A stretch of 64,000 nucleotides of DNA, from NCBI GenBank assembly GCA_012064415.1, contig SSNU01000036.1, positions 133,509 to 197,508 on the forward strand, written 5' to 3'. Of the stretch, positions 20,101 to 35,100 are shown piece after piece; positions within the stretch are counted from its first letter, which is position 1, and each line of letters starts with the position of its first letter. The notes below the pieces were generated by a model. It searched no databases and was not told the origin of the DNA. It was given only the letters and a program-made list of their open reading frames with translations. Position numbers and translations under genes: made by a program. The stretch is from Gyrodactylus bullatarudis. Taxonomy: Eukaryota; Platyhelminthes; Monogenea; Gyrodactylidea; Gyrodactylidae.

Positions 20101-23100
20101 ATAATGATAAATTCAACACCAATGCTTATTAGAAATAAAAGTTATAAGTGTTTAATTAGAGTCAGAGTAACATGAATTTTTATGTACTAATTGCATACAA
20201 TACTGTTTTTATAACCCTGAATCATTAATTTGTAAAAACATATGAGAAAATCAGATTCTAATTCAATTTATTGATTAAAGGTATGCCATATGCCTTGCAC
20301 AAGGCTGGCTATGGACTAGGCGTTCTTCTCTTGATAACAGTTTCAATTGCTACTGGTGAGTTCATTTTTTAATTCAGTACACGTGTTATTTTTTGAAATA
20401 CATAATTTAAGTTAATTTTTCAAGCTTCTTATGAACTTTATTAACTCTTATTCGTTATGATATGTATATATTTCAAACCCTTGCATATTGACTGCCAGAC
20501 GAGTCGATTGAACGGATTGAATTAATCTCGTCACCGATATTTACCAAGCACCCAGCATAGAGCGATTTAGGTTTAAAATTCTAATTTTTCCAGATTGTCA
20601 CAGATTGACAATGAAATTTTACCATGAAATCACTTTGATCCTAAATGAATTTAGTCAATCTATGAGATTTTGAGTATTTTTAGCAATCACATCGTGAATG
20701 GCTTGCTATTTTATCTTTTTCGGAAAAATGGGTTAGTTATATCAGTGAAGATAATGTGCAGCAGTTCATCTGATAACTTTATTCCTCAAGATAAATTTAC
20801 TGCTGAAATTTCTTGAACAGCTGTTTAAAGAAAGAAAATTTTCACACACACACACCCCCCTTAATATACAGCATTAACGTATTAATTTTCCAGATTAAGT
20901 TTTTACATTGTACAATGCTCAAGGTAATATTATTTTCTTGATTAAAATGGGAATTAATCCTGTTTTGGGCATTAGTGTATTCTTGTTTAATTAAAATCAA
21001 TTCTTCCTACTCTCTACAAGCTATTGAACATTTCTATAAGACAAACTCTATAGTTCTTTTCAGTCTCATTGTACAATGTAGTCAATATGAAGATGAGAAT
21101 TTATGATTTTTTAATCAAGAAGTTGAATCTGATCGAGATTTTTTGGAATCAAGAGAAAAAAGTTATTATGGAAGATTTCAAATCTCTTATTATTTTTTGG
21201 TAAAAAGGCAATTCTTCTAACCCAGATAAAATGTAGATTATTCTTTTCCAAGAGTTTTTTGTATGAGTAAGGCCCGAGGCACGCAAGTAAGAATTGAAAT
21301 ATAATGCGTTCAGTTTTCTTCATAATAAGAGAAAATAGGCTCTAAAATCAAAATGCGGAAGAATGAATTGATTGAAAAGTATCATTATTTTGGCTAATTA
21401 GTGATCTCTTGACTCAACTTGGGCAACTTTCTAATCCTTCTACAAGATCTAAGAATCTGATTTACTATAAACTAATTCTTTTTAGGAGTTAGTGTATTCT
21501 CGATAATTTCCTTATCTTAGCAGTTACTTAATTTGACTTGGTTTTGTCTACTACAACAAGGAATCTGCATTAATTAATATTCCCTATCTACATATCGAAA
21601 TATCTATGATCGAATGCATTATTGGCACTATACTGGCAAATCAGAGCTAACGATGGGCAAACTAGGAAAACGAGGGGGTGGATGACTGTGGTAGGTAGAT
21701 TGTAAAATTTAGAAGAAAATGAGATATGCAAATTCAGATCGAATTTCCTTCTCGTTCAAAAAATTTATTCAAACTTGAAATTTTTCCTGCTTCCCGTTAC
21801 TTGTCAAAAAGAGAGAAGAAATCAAGGATAAAATCATTTCTTTTTTTGAGGCATAGTAATGCAATACCAAACCTCTCAATGTCAAACGAAGAAAAATCAA
21901 TTTTTTCATTAACTCCCTACTCAAATCCACTGCTTCTTTTCATCTTAGATTAGGGAAGAGAATTTTTTGATTGCTAAATATAGACAGAAAGGGCATGAAG
22001 CTTCAATTTCGAATTTTTCAATTTTATATAAAAACCCGAGTGATGACAATACGGACGTTTGGGCGAAGGAGAAATTCCTCATAAATTTATATAAACCAGT
22101 CTTTTGTGTCCAAAAGAATTATTCCTATAACCCTCAACTATCTTGGCCTATGTAAGCTTTTTCACTTTTCTCTCCACTTATTGGAGAGTTTTGGTGTTTT
22201 TCAGCTTACATTTATTCTTATTTTCTTAAACTTTTATCATTATCAAAGAGACCCTACTGATGAACCTTTGAGAAATGTACATTTGGTGTTAATATATCCT
22301 TTTTCTACTTTTCCAATTATGATTTTATGTGGATTTTCGGACGTATTTGAAAATTTACGAGAATATTTCTATCGTAATGCAAAATATAAGTTCATCCCAA
22401 ATATGCGAAACGATTAAATACTGATATTTCAGATGAACAGAATCACAAGGATCATCAATAGAGAAAAAAAATAGAAATGATTGTTGAGTTTTTTGGGAAA
22501 CACTTGATTATCGTTCGAAAGTCTACTTCCAATTTTTTCGATCATTTTTATCGCTTGAAAATTGATAAATTATGATAATCCGAGATCAGTTCAAATTGAC
22601 GGTACTTTCGGAAATTGAATATTGATAATCGGTTTTTTTGTCTATTGATCGTGAAAAAAATTTATTTATTCCTTTCACAACTTGAAATTTAAAATGTTTT
22701 CAAAAAAAATTATTTTTCGAATTCTTTTTCTCAATCGACAAGTGTGTCTTTTGGATTGATTCCCAAAATATCTTCAGAAAATTTTGTTGAAAAATAAGAT
22801 TTTTGTAACAATCATAAATTATCAATTTCATAGCTGTTTATGATAGTGGTGTCAAATAATATTCAATTTCAGATTTCGATCCAGAGCCCCGTTCATATTC
22901 GATTACACCACTTTGTAGATTGTTAGTAGGGTAAACTCTAAAATTTTCTTGGATTTTTCTTTGAATCTCATAAAAATAAAAATTTCAATCTGATTAAAGT
23001 TGAGCTGTTTAAAGCCATCGAAAAAAATCCAAATACTCGTTCTGCTAATATTGAAAGATATTCAATCTTTTTCCTACTGTATCAATTGGATTAAAAAATA

Positions 23101-26100
23101 CGTTGAGTCGATATAGAAGATACTGCTCAGTGGTATATTTTCAAGATTTTATTCATACTTGGACGATTCAGTTTAATTAATCTTTTCTAGGATTAACTTC
23201 AAAAGTGGAAGGAATTCCAAAAAATACTCCTGCCTAAATAAAATTTAAAAATTGTCAATTTCATGAAAAAATATATTTAACTCAATTTCATGGAATAATT
23301 TATAAATTGTGTTGAATTTTTTTCTTTGTATAGTGTATGCGGGCCTCATGATTTCATAAAAATCTTAAATTAAATAGCTTTAGAACCCTTGTTAGTTGGT
23401 AGAGAGAAAAAGACAGCTGCATTATAAATTAATTGGGCTTTTGTATAACCATTTATAAGCCCGAATCAAACAACATACAAGGAACACAAGAATTAGTTTT
23501 ATTTTCCAACAGACTCTGCTTTTATATATTTAGAAAATAAATTTAAAACCCTATTTGTTTAAAATTTATAAAATCACATTTCTTTTGAGTTAACCCTTTC
23601 GGTGATGAAACTATTTTACAATTAGCTATGAAAATATTAAATTATTTGGCTGGTGGAGATGTGTCTTTCGTCACCGAAAGGAGGGTTAAGCTGCCATTAG
23701 CAGCCTGCCAAACAGTATCTTTTAAGAGAGTAGGTTTCATATCACTAGATATCGAGAAATTCATTCTATTTAGGTCTAGTGCTTGTCGTTTTATTCCTTT
23801 AGACGAGAACTGGGAAGTATAAGTTTTTCCAAATATTAGCTTTGAAATAATCCATTTTAATGAATTACATTAAAATAATAAATTGTTTACATTTCCTAAG
23901 GAATAAATTATGTTCCCTACTGCTGCTGGGAGATATACATCTGATAAATTTCTTTGTCTTATCGCCTATAAAGTACAATTTATTAATTCTATAAAAATAT
24001 TCTGTTTTGCTTATATAATAATAATTCTACATGCTGTACTAATCTATGATCTGGGTAGATATTAATTGAAATTCCCGTCATCCAATCCAAGAAGAAAATT
24101 TAAAAAAACTAGTGAAGCTGAATAAAATGAAAGGCGGAGCACTGACTTTTCATAAGGATTTGAAATCAACAAAAATTTTCAACTCAAAAAATTAAAAAAT
24201 CGCGCCATCTCGAATTTTAAAATGAAATTTTCCCAATAAAATTTTTTTTTCAAAAATCAGTAAAAATGTACATTTTGAATCAGTTACCGAAAAATCGTCC
24301 AAAAATTCCGATACTTTGATGAAAAATGAGATTTTTGTAAAAATCATGAATTCCCTAATTCATCGAGAATTGCTTTAGATTAGGTAAATAAGAAATTTTT
24401 CTTTCACCCATACATCTTAGCTGTCGTCATTAGGGTTTTTGTATAAAACGGAAAAATTAGAAATTGAAGCTGTATGATCTTCTTGTCTAAGATGCCTTGT
24501 AACCGCAGTATCCTTGTTCAGATGATCCTCCGCTCGTGTAGATAATTTCCTAATAGTTCTACCTAAATATGAGGCTCCGTCAATGTCTAAAACACTATAA
24601 TTAGTAGGAAAAAAATTTACTACTCTGATATCAATCACCCTAGATAAATATTTATTCACCAGTTAAATCATGGGAAAAGATCATGAAAATGGTCAATCGA
24701 TGTTAAAATTTTCAAAAGATTGTCGTCTGCAAGTGTTATCTGCTATTATCATCAGAATTTTCGTCTGGTTTTCAGTCACAAATGTATTGTATCAGATATT
24801 TAGAAAAAAGCAATATTTAATTCAATTTTTACTTTGAGTAAAATATTTCAATATAATCCCTCTCCTCTCAAGTATTTACCCAATCTTTATCTAAATCTAG
24901 ATTGTTTAGGGATAAATTCTCCCGTTCTCATTGGACAAAATTTAATTGATATGTTGAAGGGAATTTATGATTTATACGGAATGCTCAGTTTATTCATTGA
25001 TATTGAATTTAATCAAGTTTTTTTGGCCCCCTTCCAACATATAATGAAAATTATTTTTTGAGCTTAAATCGAAAAAATTTCGAAGTAGAGTTCAAGATTT
25101 TTGTGCTAACTCGGGATATGCAAAAATTTTGTTGGTTCTTAAATAGTAGCGTTTGTTAATGTTGGAAACCATGCTGACTTGCTTGTTTCAGTAATAATTT
25201 CCGTCAAAAATAATGTAAAGCTAATCGATATGAAGTTAGGAATCTATGATTTTTCGATAACCTCAATTTTTTCATTGAAATTTCGAATATGTTAAAATTT
25301 TTCGGAATCCTACTCAGCGTTTTAATTTTTGGTTTAAATTATATAAATTTTTAATCCAAAAATATTTTCTATTAAAGTGGCAGTGATAGTGTCAAAGTTC
25401 CATTTTTAGTGAAAAATCCCACAAATTTGATATTATTACTTCCAAGTAGTCATCAAAGATTTACAGATTGTTTGATAGAAATAATTGATCAGTAAAACTT
25501 ATTCTACTTATGCTAAACCTAATTGACATGAAGGTGAGTATTTATTATACAATTTATTTACAAAAAATTCGATATTTTTCTCTGGGTTCATAAAACGGAA
25601 TGAGCTAATAAGACGTGGATATTCGAAAAAAATTCAATCTGACCACTTTTTCAACTTTTGAACCCAAAATTTTCATCGATTTTGATGATTCGGAGTAGTT
25701 AAGTGATGATATTTGGGATCTCGGAGACAGTAAGATCTCCGCTTTCTCTATGGCCAAATTCGTATTCTTCGTTAATGTTGAATTTTCACAAAAATCCCTT
25801 TAATCTTGGTCATGATCAGTTTTTCTGAAACAATCCGCCTGAAGGAGAATTTAAAGGTATTTACAAATTTTAAAATAAAGTTTTAAACTGCACGGATATG
25901 AGACTTTGGGAATCCATACGTGAAAAATACTTCCACATAATTTTCTATTCTACTTATTTCTTTTGGGTAAAAAATAATGGAATTTATTGATTTTCCTCAG
26001 ATAACTCCTACCCCATCTTCTTCATCGTTGGCACGCAAAGTTTACTCTTTCACAATGATTCTGTGGTATATTTATTTCTCTCCTTTTTTCAAAATTTTCC

Positions 26101-29100
26101 ATACACACACACTGTATAGGTTAGTGATATTAGATTAACAATTGTATTATTATTTGAGTTGAGAATGTACTGTACTCAATACTCACAATCCAGTTATTAA
26201 TATTAGAAAGAGAGCTCCTCCCCGAGAATAACAAAAGTTTTTATAGTTCCTCTGACTAAAATGGGGGCATGCAGTTGCAATTTCTTAATTGTATTCGAAA
26301 AATCTTCAAGAGTGGAACATGAGCTTAATTTAATAATACAAAAAATCAATAACTCTCTTCTATGCTTTTTGTGAAATTCAGTAATACAGTTTCCTTCTAA
26401 TCCTTGGAAGTTGTTGTTATGGTAACTGGGCAAGATGAAACAAGGTGAAATTTCTTAAATTTATCAAATTCCCCAAACAAAGGAAATATTTTGTTTCTTT
26501 CATTGGACCGTTGAATTATTCTCATTAGTTGAGTAGAACTTCTCAAAACTTGAATGAGTGTCTTTTGAGGCCTTTATTTAGGGCGTAATTATCAATGCGA
26601 TACATGCCCTACATAAAGGCCTTATTTTTGAATTAACTGGCATCATTTTCTTTCTACATTTTATATGACTTTGTTGAGTTGGCTCAAGACCGTAGACATC
26701 TCAGAAATAATTTTGTTTGTATTTTTCTTGAAAATCTTTTTTTCTTCAATTGGAAAATACAATAGGCATCAACATTATATTCGAGTTCACGATGGACAAA
26801 TTGAGATTCTAAATCTTGAACTGAGTACCTTTTCGAGTGTATGAGGATTTACAAAATGTAATAAAAATTTCATCTATTAACTATTCCTAGAATGAAATTG
26901 TCTATCTAATTAATCTTTTATCACAAGAAAAATCAATAAAATACACACCTTTGTACTTTGCATGCGAGATCTCATATCAAAAATATTTGAAGTATTTATA
27001 CTTGACATAAATAAAATTTAGGATAGAATAAAATACACACAGAACATTTTTGAATTGAATTCAATCACATTCATAATTAATTGCACCATTTTCAATATGA
27101 TTGATCTAGAAAGTTCTATACTGAAATTGAGTCTTGAATACTCCCTGAATCTTTTAGTTGATCAAGCATACACTTTATCTATAAAGATTTTACCTACATA
27201 TCGGACTACCATGCGAACAACGTTATAATCATTCTATGCCGAATAGATCACTACCTAGTTCAAAGTTAGGATTCTTGTATCTTTAGATCCGATCTTAACC
27301 CACTTTGGGTCCGTAGATAAGTATTTAAAACTTAAAAAGTTTCCGAGTTTTCTTCTTTTTCTATAAATAATATGATCAAGGAAACTTATCTGATGATTTC
27401 AATATTCTTAGATGGGTGTTTAGGTAATAAAACCCACAAGTTCGTCCATTTTGGTAATATATTAGGCTATCGGATATTACCTATCAGTTCAATATATGTA
27501 TTAGGAATTAATATCAGAATTTATTTCAAACAAAAATAAATAATAGACATACTTTATTGAAATGTACTGTTTCTGTGGGATTGATCAAAAATTTTTTTTG
27601 AATTCTATCGGTTTGGCTTAGGAAATGGGGGTTTCAAACTTCATCAGTGATCAGAATTTTGAATCATAATCTTTGATTGGACAATTCAAAGAAATCCAGT
27701 TTTGCAATGCAACAATAAAACGAGTTTTTCAACCATCAAATTTACTAATGCTATCTGTAGTCTTCTGAGAACTAGTAAAAGTGTTTTCTCAGAACTATTC
27801 TAATTGGAATTCAGTGTTTCTCCTCGATTGAACACTAAGTTGCCTTTATTTCTTGCCAATTTCCGCTATTAACCTCCTCTAGTTGTCCATAAAATTTTTA
27901 TTAATGCAAAAAATTTGTTTTTAGATTAGCAAAATCTGGCCTCTCCTTCTATCCAGTTCAAGCAAATATCCGTTATGTTGAATTTTATTCTTTACCTTTC
28001 TCAAGATCGTACATACATTATTTTATGTGTCGCTTATTTCCTTATACAATGAGCGTTTTAATTAATTTTTTTTAAAGAGAAAAGAATCTCTGGAGGCGAT
28101 AGCATTGCTTATATTGCTTGTATAAAATTGAGAAATATATCTTTATCAAATAAAATTAGCACATTATAGGCAGTTTTCTACAGGTTCATATTATAATATA
28201 GGTAACAGTTCAAAAGAAGTTCTGCGAAAATTTTCTTGGGTTAATCCCAGAAATCACCCCAAAGGAAATTTTTTTCCAATATTCACCCCAAAAATTTCCA
28301 AAAATCAGCCCAATGAAAATTTTAACTCTTTGCCTCGAATCAATTATTCTCATTTCAAAATTCTCTTCTTATTGAATGGTGTAACTTGAATGATTCAAAT
28401 TCTTTCGGTGGCGATGGACATAGATATCCATTTTCCAATTTTTTTAAACCTTCATAACTCTACCAGTTTGATAGGTTTCTTAAAGTTTAAATTGAAGCCC
28501 ACAATTTGAACTTGCATTAGTAATATTTTTGGCCAAATAACTTAGTATCTTCATAGCTAAATTTTGGTTTTTATAGAAATTGTGAAATAGTCTCGGCACC
28601 GAAAGGGTTATTCAACCTACATAAGTTTCAGAAAGATTGAAAGTGAAAATTCTCCTTATATAGAACCTTTGATGGAAAAAAGCTTAAGCGAATCTAAGTT
28701 CTTACAAATTTTTGCTATCCTTAAAGAAGATTTATTTCTTGTTTCTCAAGATCGAAATAGTGAAATAAGAAGAGTTGTTAAATTCACCAAACTCCAATGT
28801 CTTTGTAGTTTGCAAAAATTAATGAATATTCCTATTAACATCTGTATGCCGTGGCTAAAAAATTCTATTTGAAAAGTATGCCCCATATGAATACAAAATA
28901 ATCTCCATGTAAGCAGCTTACATGGAGATTATCATGCTCCGTGACGTCAAAAATCTGATGGAGTCGGAACTTGAAGGTTACAGGGTAAATAAAAAATATA
29001 AAAGACCATGCAAAAGCAGTGCCCCGATTTTGGTGTATGAGAAATCGCATGAAATAGATTTTTCTCGTTATAGATCTACTTAAAAGTAGAACAAGTTTTT

Positions 29101-32100
29101 TTCAAAGATTTTTTGGCAGAAATTTCACAATTTTTTAGATTTTTGTCTCAATTTAATGAGACATTTCTCTTTATTCGATCAGTACCACTAAACCCTATTG
29201 AATTCGTCCTTTGAGTATGAAAAATCTTGAAAATAAACTTTGATAAAAAAGGCTTTGTGTCACCTTCAATAGGTAAAAGCTCAATAATTATTATGGGTTT
29301 CAATTTGGTCAAACATTCTCTATGTTAGCTTCATTCATTAATTACATCTTCAAGTCTAATTAAAAATCAATGACGAATTCTATCAAAAGTCGTTTCATTG
29401 TCTTGATGAGAAAAACTATTTTTCATAGGAAAATTGGAGTGTACGATTTCTCATACACCAAAACTGTGGGCACAACTGTAACCCAATTTTCTTTCTAGGG
29501 GGGTTGACTGCGATGGCCAATCAGAGTTGAATAAATCATTTTTACATGTTAAACCATAGAATACACCAAATTCTCCATATTCACCCATATGCCAATACTT
29601 CAAAAGAGGTTCAGTAAAAGTCTTTGTTTTACTGGTTTCTAATTGGAACCCAATTTATTTTACTTCTAAGAAGATCTCTTATAAACTAAGAGTCATGATG
29701 AATAGAGAAGAATTTATTGATTTTGGATCCGAAAAAGTTAACTCTTTTATTATGAAACATATGACTCGAAATATAGATAACATTCGATTTTCAAAAAAAT
29801 TGAACTCGAAATAAGTAGATCAATCTGGGTGAAAATCTTAGATTCAATAGAGGGTTTAAATATTTCATTCAGTTTTGAAATGTTACCTAAATATACCTAC
29901 AACAGAGAAGAGGGACATAAGTTTTCGACATTAATGTTAATAATAAATTTAAGTTCCAAATTCTTTGAGCTCAAATTTTGAAAAAGTAGAAATTGGCACA
30001 AACTTATTGTTTAAAATCTCTAATTATACATGGGTTGGTCGGGATTTTTGTTTCCAAAACAGAATATTCAGTACCCAAATTTTGTGATAATCGTGAATTT
30101 GGCGTGAAAATCCATCCCTTGAATAGCTCCATTTTTCATGAAAAGAAAGTATTTTTGCCAAAAGGTCAATAACAGATAATTCCATTATTTTAACAAGGCT
30201 TTAACAACTAAATTATGAATGTGAATAATTAATATACTATTTTTGATTGATTTTAAAAATAATTTATTTTGTTTTAATCCCCAACTTTTTTGAATCGAAT
30301 AAATTAATAAATATTATTTAATTTCTTACATCTTCAATAGTAATGCATGTTTTCAAAATGTTTCATAATAGGCTCTCTAGGGAATATCTTTCTGTTACGT
30401 TAGATAATTCGAACCATTGTTATTTGACTTCCTCTTGATGTTTGTGTCGAACAAGCTTTAGTCGTAACTTGTATCATTCTTTCGACGGCCTGAGTGTTTG
30501 AATGCATGCTGTCAAACCGAATAGGCCTTGTGAGAGTAAGCTCTTCATCTCTCAGTAATGCCGGAAATCCATAACTTTCATAGTGAATGTTAGCTTTTAA
30601 GCAAAACACACCTGAAGATGGTAATTTTTTTATCGAGAAATCAAATTCGATCAAGATTATTAGGAATCTAGATCATGCGGCCATCTCTCACGATTAGAAG
30701 AAAAAAATTTAAATCACGAAGTAGCGCCGTATTTCTATATTTTGGATTTTGAGTTGAAAGTTTTTTTTTGATTTCAAGGGAAAGATTGATCTTCAGGATC
30801 ACAAAAAAAAACAAAAAATCCGATTATCGACTAAAATATTCATCAGAGAACTTGGATCATCAAAATTTTATCGATTTTCAAAATAGGAATTTCTATCACA
30901 AAGCGTGATTCAATGATCTAGATTTCAAAAAATATGGATCAAATTCGATTTCTTGATAAAAAAATCCTTCAAATTAATTAGCTTTAAACATAAAGTAATT
31001 TTCGGCGCCGAAACTAATTCCTTGTCTTTATAGAATCCAAAATATACCAATGAAAAAATTGAACTATTCCGCCAAAAATATACAAAATTAAATAATATTT
31101 ATTTATTTATTTCTTACATTTGACAATAATTTTTCCCATTATTTGGCTATTTGCAAGGAATATTGAGGTGTAATACACCTGGTGTATTGATATTTTATAA
31201 GTAAAATTTTATAAGCTACTCTCAAGTAGTTATAGAAAATAACCGCTTTTTACAATAAAAATTCAGTAAGTTTATTATGTCACAGGTTTTTTTTAACTTA
31301 GCGAATTCAAAATAATATCATTAAAATCAGCGTGAAATTATCTATCAGATGATGGGTCAAGCATCTTGAATTTTTCATTTTTAGATTTTCATGAACCACC
31401 CCTAATGTACATTGAATATCCCCACTACTATTGTTGTAACACACAAATAATTCTTCTTAATCTTATTTATATTCAGGAAAAAATTGAAAAAAAAGTATAA
31501 ATATAAAGCTATTCTCGATGAATTTGGGAATTCATGATTTTTACAAAAATCTCATTTTTTCATTAAGGTATCAAAAATTTTGAAAGATTTTTTGGTAACT
31601 GATTCAAAATGTACACTTTTACTGAATTGAGAAAAAAAAATTTGGAAAAAAGTTTTTTTTGGAAAATTTTAGAGAAATTTTAAAATTCGAGATGGCGCGA
31701 TTTTTTAATTTTTTTAAACTTTGAGTTGAAAATTTTTGTTGATTTCAAGGTCTGAGAGGAATCAAACGTTATTTTTCAGGATCATCATTAGACAAAGAAA
31801 ATATTTACTCTTATTCATTTTTTTGAAAAAACACACTATTTACGTGCGAAAGTCCACTTCCTATTTTTCGATCATTTTTACTGCTTGGAAAATGTTAAAA
31901 TAGGGTGATCCAAGATCATTTCAAAATGACGGGTTTTTACAAAAAAATGAATAAGAGTAAATATTTTCTTTGTCTAATGATGATCCTGAAAAATAACGTT
32001 TGATTCCTCTCAGACCTTGAAATCAACAAAAATTTTCAACTCAAAGTTTAAAAAAATTAAAAAATCGCGCCATCTCGAATTTTAAAATTTCTCTAAAATT

Positions 32101-35100
32101 TTCCAAAAAAAACTTTTTTCCAAATTTTTTTTTCTCAATTCAGTAAAAGTGTACATTTTGAATCAGTTACCAAAAAATCTTTCAAAATTTTTGATACCTT
32201 GATGAAAAAATGAGATTTTTGTAAAAATCATGAATTCCCAAATTCATCGAGAATAGCCGTATGTTTAGACACTTCCTGAAAATGAATACTTTTCCTATTT
32301 GGACTAATGAATCGATTTAGAGAATAGACAAAAAGGGATTCTGATCAGTTGATAAGACACACAGAATAAATCTCCCCCTATTCCAAGTTAACACATGAGT
32401 AGATTTTTTCTTGCCAAACAGTTATAATTACACGTCTTCTCCTTTTTCTTCTTAAACTGATCAGAAAAATGATTTGGATGCTTTATTAACTATAGTGAAA
32501 ATCAATCGTTTCCCTGAGAAATATTCCTTTCTCTTTACATCATCTATAATTGCTAGTATTACTGAAATATAATTATAATTTAAACAAAAATCCTTTTACA
32601 ACTATATCAATTAGAGAAACGCAAAATTTTTAAAATTTACTTATAAACACCCTTAATAAAAAGGTGTCATTATTTCTTAGCACTGACTTTAAGTTTCTTT
32701 TAAATCCTTCTTTTATAAGCATCGATAAGTATTTTGCATCGCTGTTGAAGAATTTTTGACCATTGCTCGAGGGTTATCTACTCAAGTTCTTTTTTATTCC
32801 TGGGGTTTCTTAAGGAAACTGCCTTTTTAGGAAACACTGACTGATACATTTATCTCCAAAATCTGCTTCACTATTGGAACTTTTTTTTATTTCCTGGCGC
32901 ATAAAAGCATTTCTATAAAATTAATAAACCTCCACCGTGCTTTGCAGTGGCTAGCATTTTTTGTGCAGAATCTTTCGGTCCAATTACCTAAGGTTGGTCT
33001 GCATCCCCAAAAGTTCATTTAATCATAATATTGAGTTTATAAATTTGTATCCATATTTTCATATTCCACTTGTAAAAGGTTATGCTTTGATAGATTTTAG
33101 CCATTCAACAAACTTTTCTTGCGGTTCGACTTGCCAAAAGGCCACGACCGAAAAAAACAGAAAACTCTTGCTGATGTTATAACGAATGGTCAAATTCAAA
33201 ATTTTTTTCTTATTTCTGATCCCAATTATCAGTTTGAAAACATTTCAAATTCCCAAAATCGACAAAATTTTGACCAGAAACATCAAAATCTTAGTCGAAA
33301 TAATCTTCAGACTTTTATCTCTAAATCATACCTTCATATCTCTTGGGAAAAACTAATAAAAATCTCTCTTTTTTTCAGATCAGTCCCTGAAGTTTATTAT
33401 TCAATGTGGCCAATTATCAAACACTCAGACATATCAGGTGAGTTTATACCCCCTCTCCTTTATGAATAGCCACTTGAGGTGTGAGAATTGTAATTATACG
33501 AAAGATAAATTATAATAATTATTAAACTCATCCTTCTATCATTTTATGTACTTTAAAAGAGGAATTTCCGTATAAAACAAAGCAATTTTTATATAATAGA
33601 TTCTTATTTAGAAGATTTCATCATCATTTGAAGAAAAAAACAGAAAAAAATGATTTTTAATGAAATTTTCTAATTTTGATTTAATGCCAAATTTCCATTT
33701 TATGAACTTTGCGCTTCACATAGTTCCAAGCCATAACTGTAGATATTTCAATATTTTTTTACGGATTGCAAAGAATAAATTAATTTTTTAGCATTTCATG
33801 ATGAAATGAGCCCGCAATTTGTCGAAATAGAAAAAATTGAATTTTACCTCTCAATCTTTGAGTAATGAATTATTATCGATTTCAAAGATTTGAAGCAATT
33901 CGATGCTAATATTTCGGATCAAGATTAAAAGAAAAATACATATTTGGCCGAAGAAGTTCATCGAGATTCGTCATCAATGTGGAAATCGAATCAAAAATTT
34001 CAGATTTATCTTTGAAATCGCCAGTTTCTCCCGACCTCTATGCTTAAATTCAAATTCTTGGCCTAATCTTGATCCGAAATATCAGAATCGAATTGCTTAA
34101 AATCTTTGAAATTGATAAAAGGAAATTTTCGAAATACGTAAAAAAATCCAATTTTGGCCAGATTGAAATTTTTTCAGAAATCATTTTTATTTCGATAAAT
34201 CATGGGCTCATTAACCTTGGAATTCTAAAAATAACTTCTTCCCTGACTATCGGGAGAGAAATATTGAGTATTCTGTGAAAATAGTAAAATTTTCATCTTC
34301 ATTTAAACCAACTTTATATTTACAAATATTACAGCTTTCAAATGGATCCCACTGTGACTAGTACGAAAGAAACTCTCGAGCTTTTAGAAATAATTTTTGC
34401 ATTGTTGTCCTAGATCTAAATGCCAGGTTTTGCCATACTCAAGAATCCAAAAGAGGTCTATTCACAGTGTGATCCATGACACGGGCTAATTCATTTAAAA
34501 AAATTAAGATGAACCCTGATATTACCTAAGCACTAAGAGCGAAATAAATGCAGATACCATTTCTACAGTTAAACTTATTTTTTATTAGGATATGGTGAAA
34601 GCAAGTCTTGGCCATGATGTCTACATAATCCTTACAATAATGCAGATAATGTACCCTTTTATTGGTAAGTTTTTAAAATTCACATAAATAGAATCCTTTT
34701 TATGATTGATTTCTATTTTTCCTTTAGCCATGGTCAGTTATAACATCATAATTGGAGATACTTTGACAAAGCTTGCCTTTAGAATTGTCGGAGGTACGTT
34801 ATAAATTATAATCCGATATTCTACTTTTTATCAAATTCAGAGCCAGCCTTGAGTTCGATCATCGGAGATAGGCGATTCATTATTTTTCTAACATCAGTAT
34901 TCATCGGATTCCCCCTGAGTTCAGTTAAACAAGTTTCTCGATTATCAAAAGTGAGTTCAGGCTCATTTGTGAAAAAAAATGTTCATTTATTTCAAAGTGA
35001 GAGGGTATTCAAGAGAACCGATTACTACCATTTTCATTTTTGATCCTGAAACCCCCTACTTTACATCGAATATTCTCCGGAAACTCAAGAGTCAAGAATT

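Larger units (their letters stand above)
20356..33378. other. Transporter intron 3 (13 kb), repeat-filled
   Basis: The largest intron. It holds PLE fragments (21967 and 24395), a short piggyBac MITE (23594), a larger one (28401), fold-back copies (22430, 24155, 30632, 31508), an inverted-repeat pair (28976-29491), hairpins (26568, 28898) and a protein-family fragment (30400). Stretches 20356-21960, 24700-26560, 26640-28370 and 32260-33370 show nothing I can support. Confidence 0.6.

Noticed and set aside
26203..26433. Minus-strand frame of 76 codons with a plausible amino acid mix
   Set aside because: No splice partners or recognisable motif; I could not tell it from chance.
33119..33469. 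Open frame of 116 codons overlapping transporter exon 4
   Set aside because: Different frame from the exon; low-complexity composition of AT-rich DNA; no family features.
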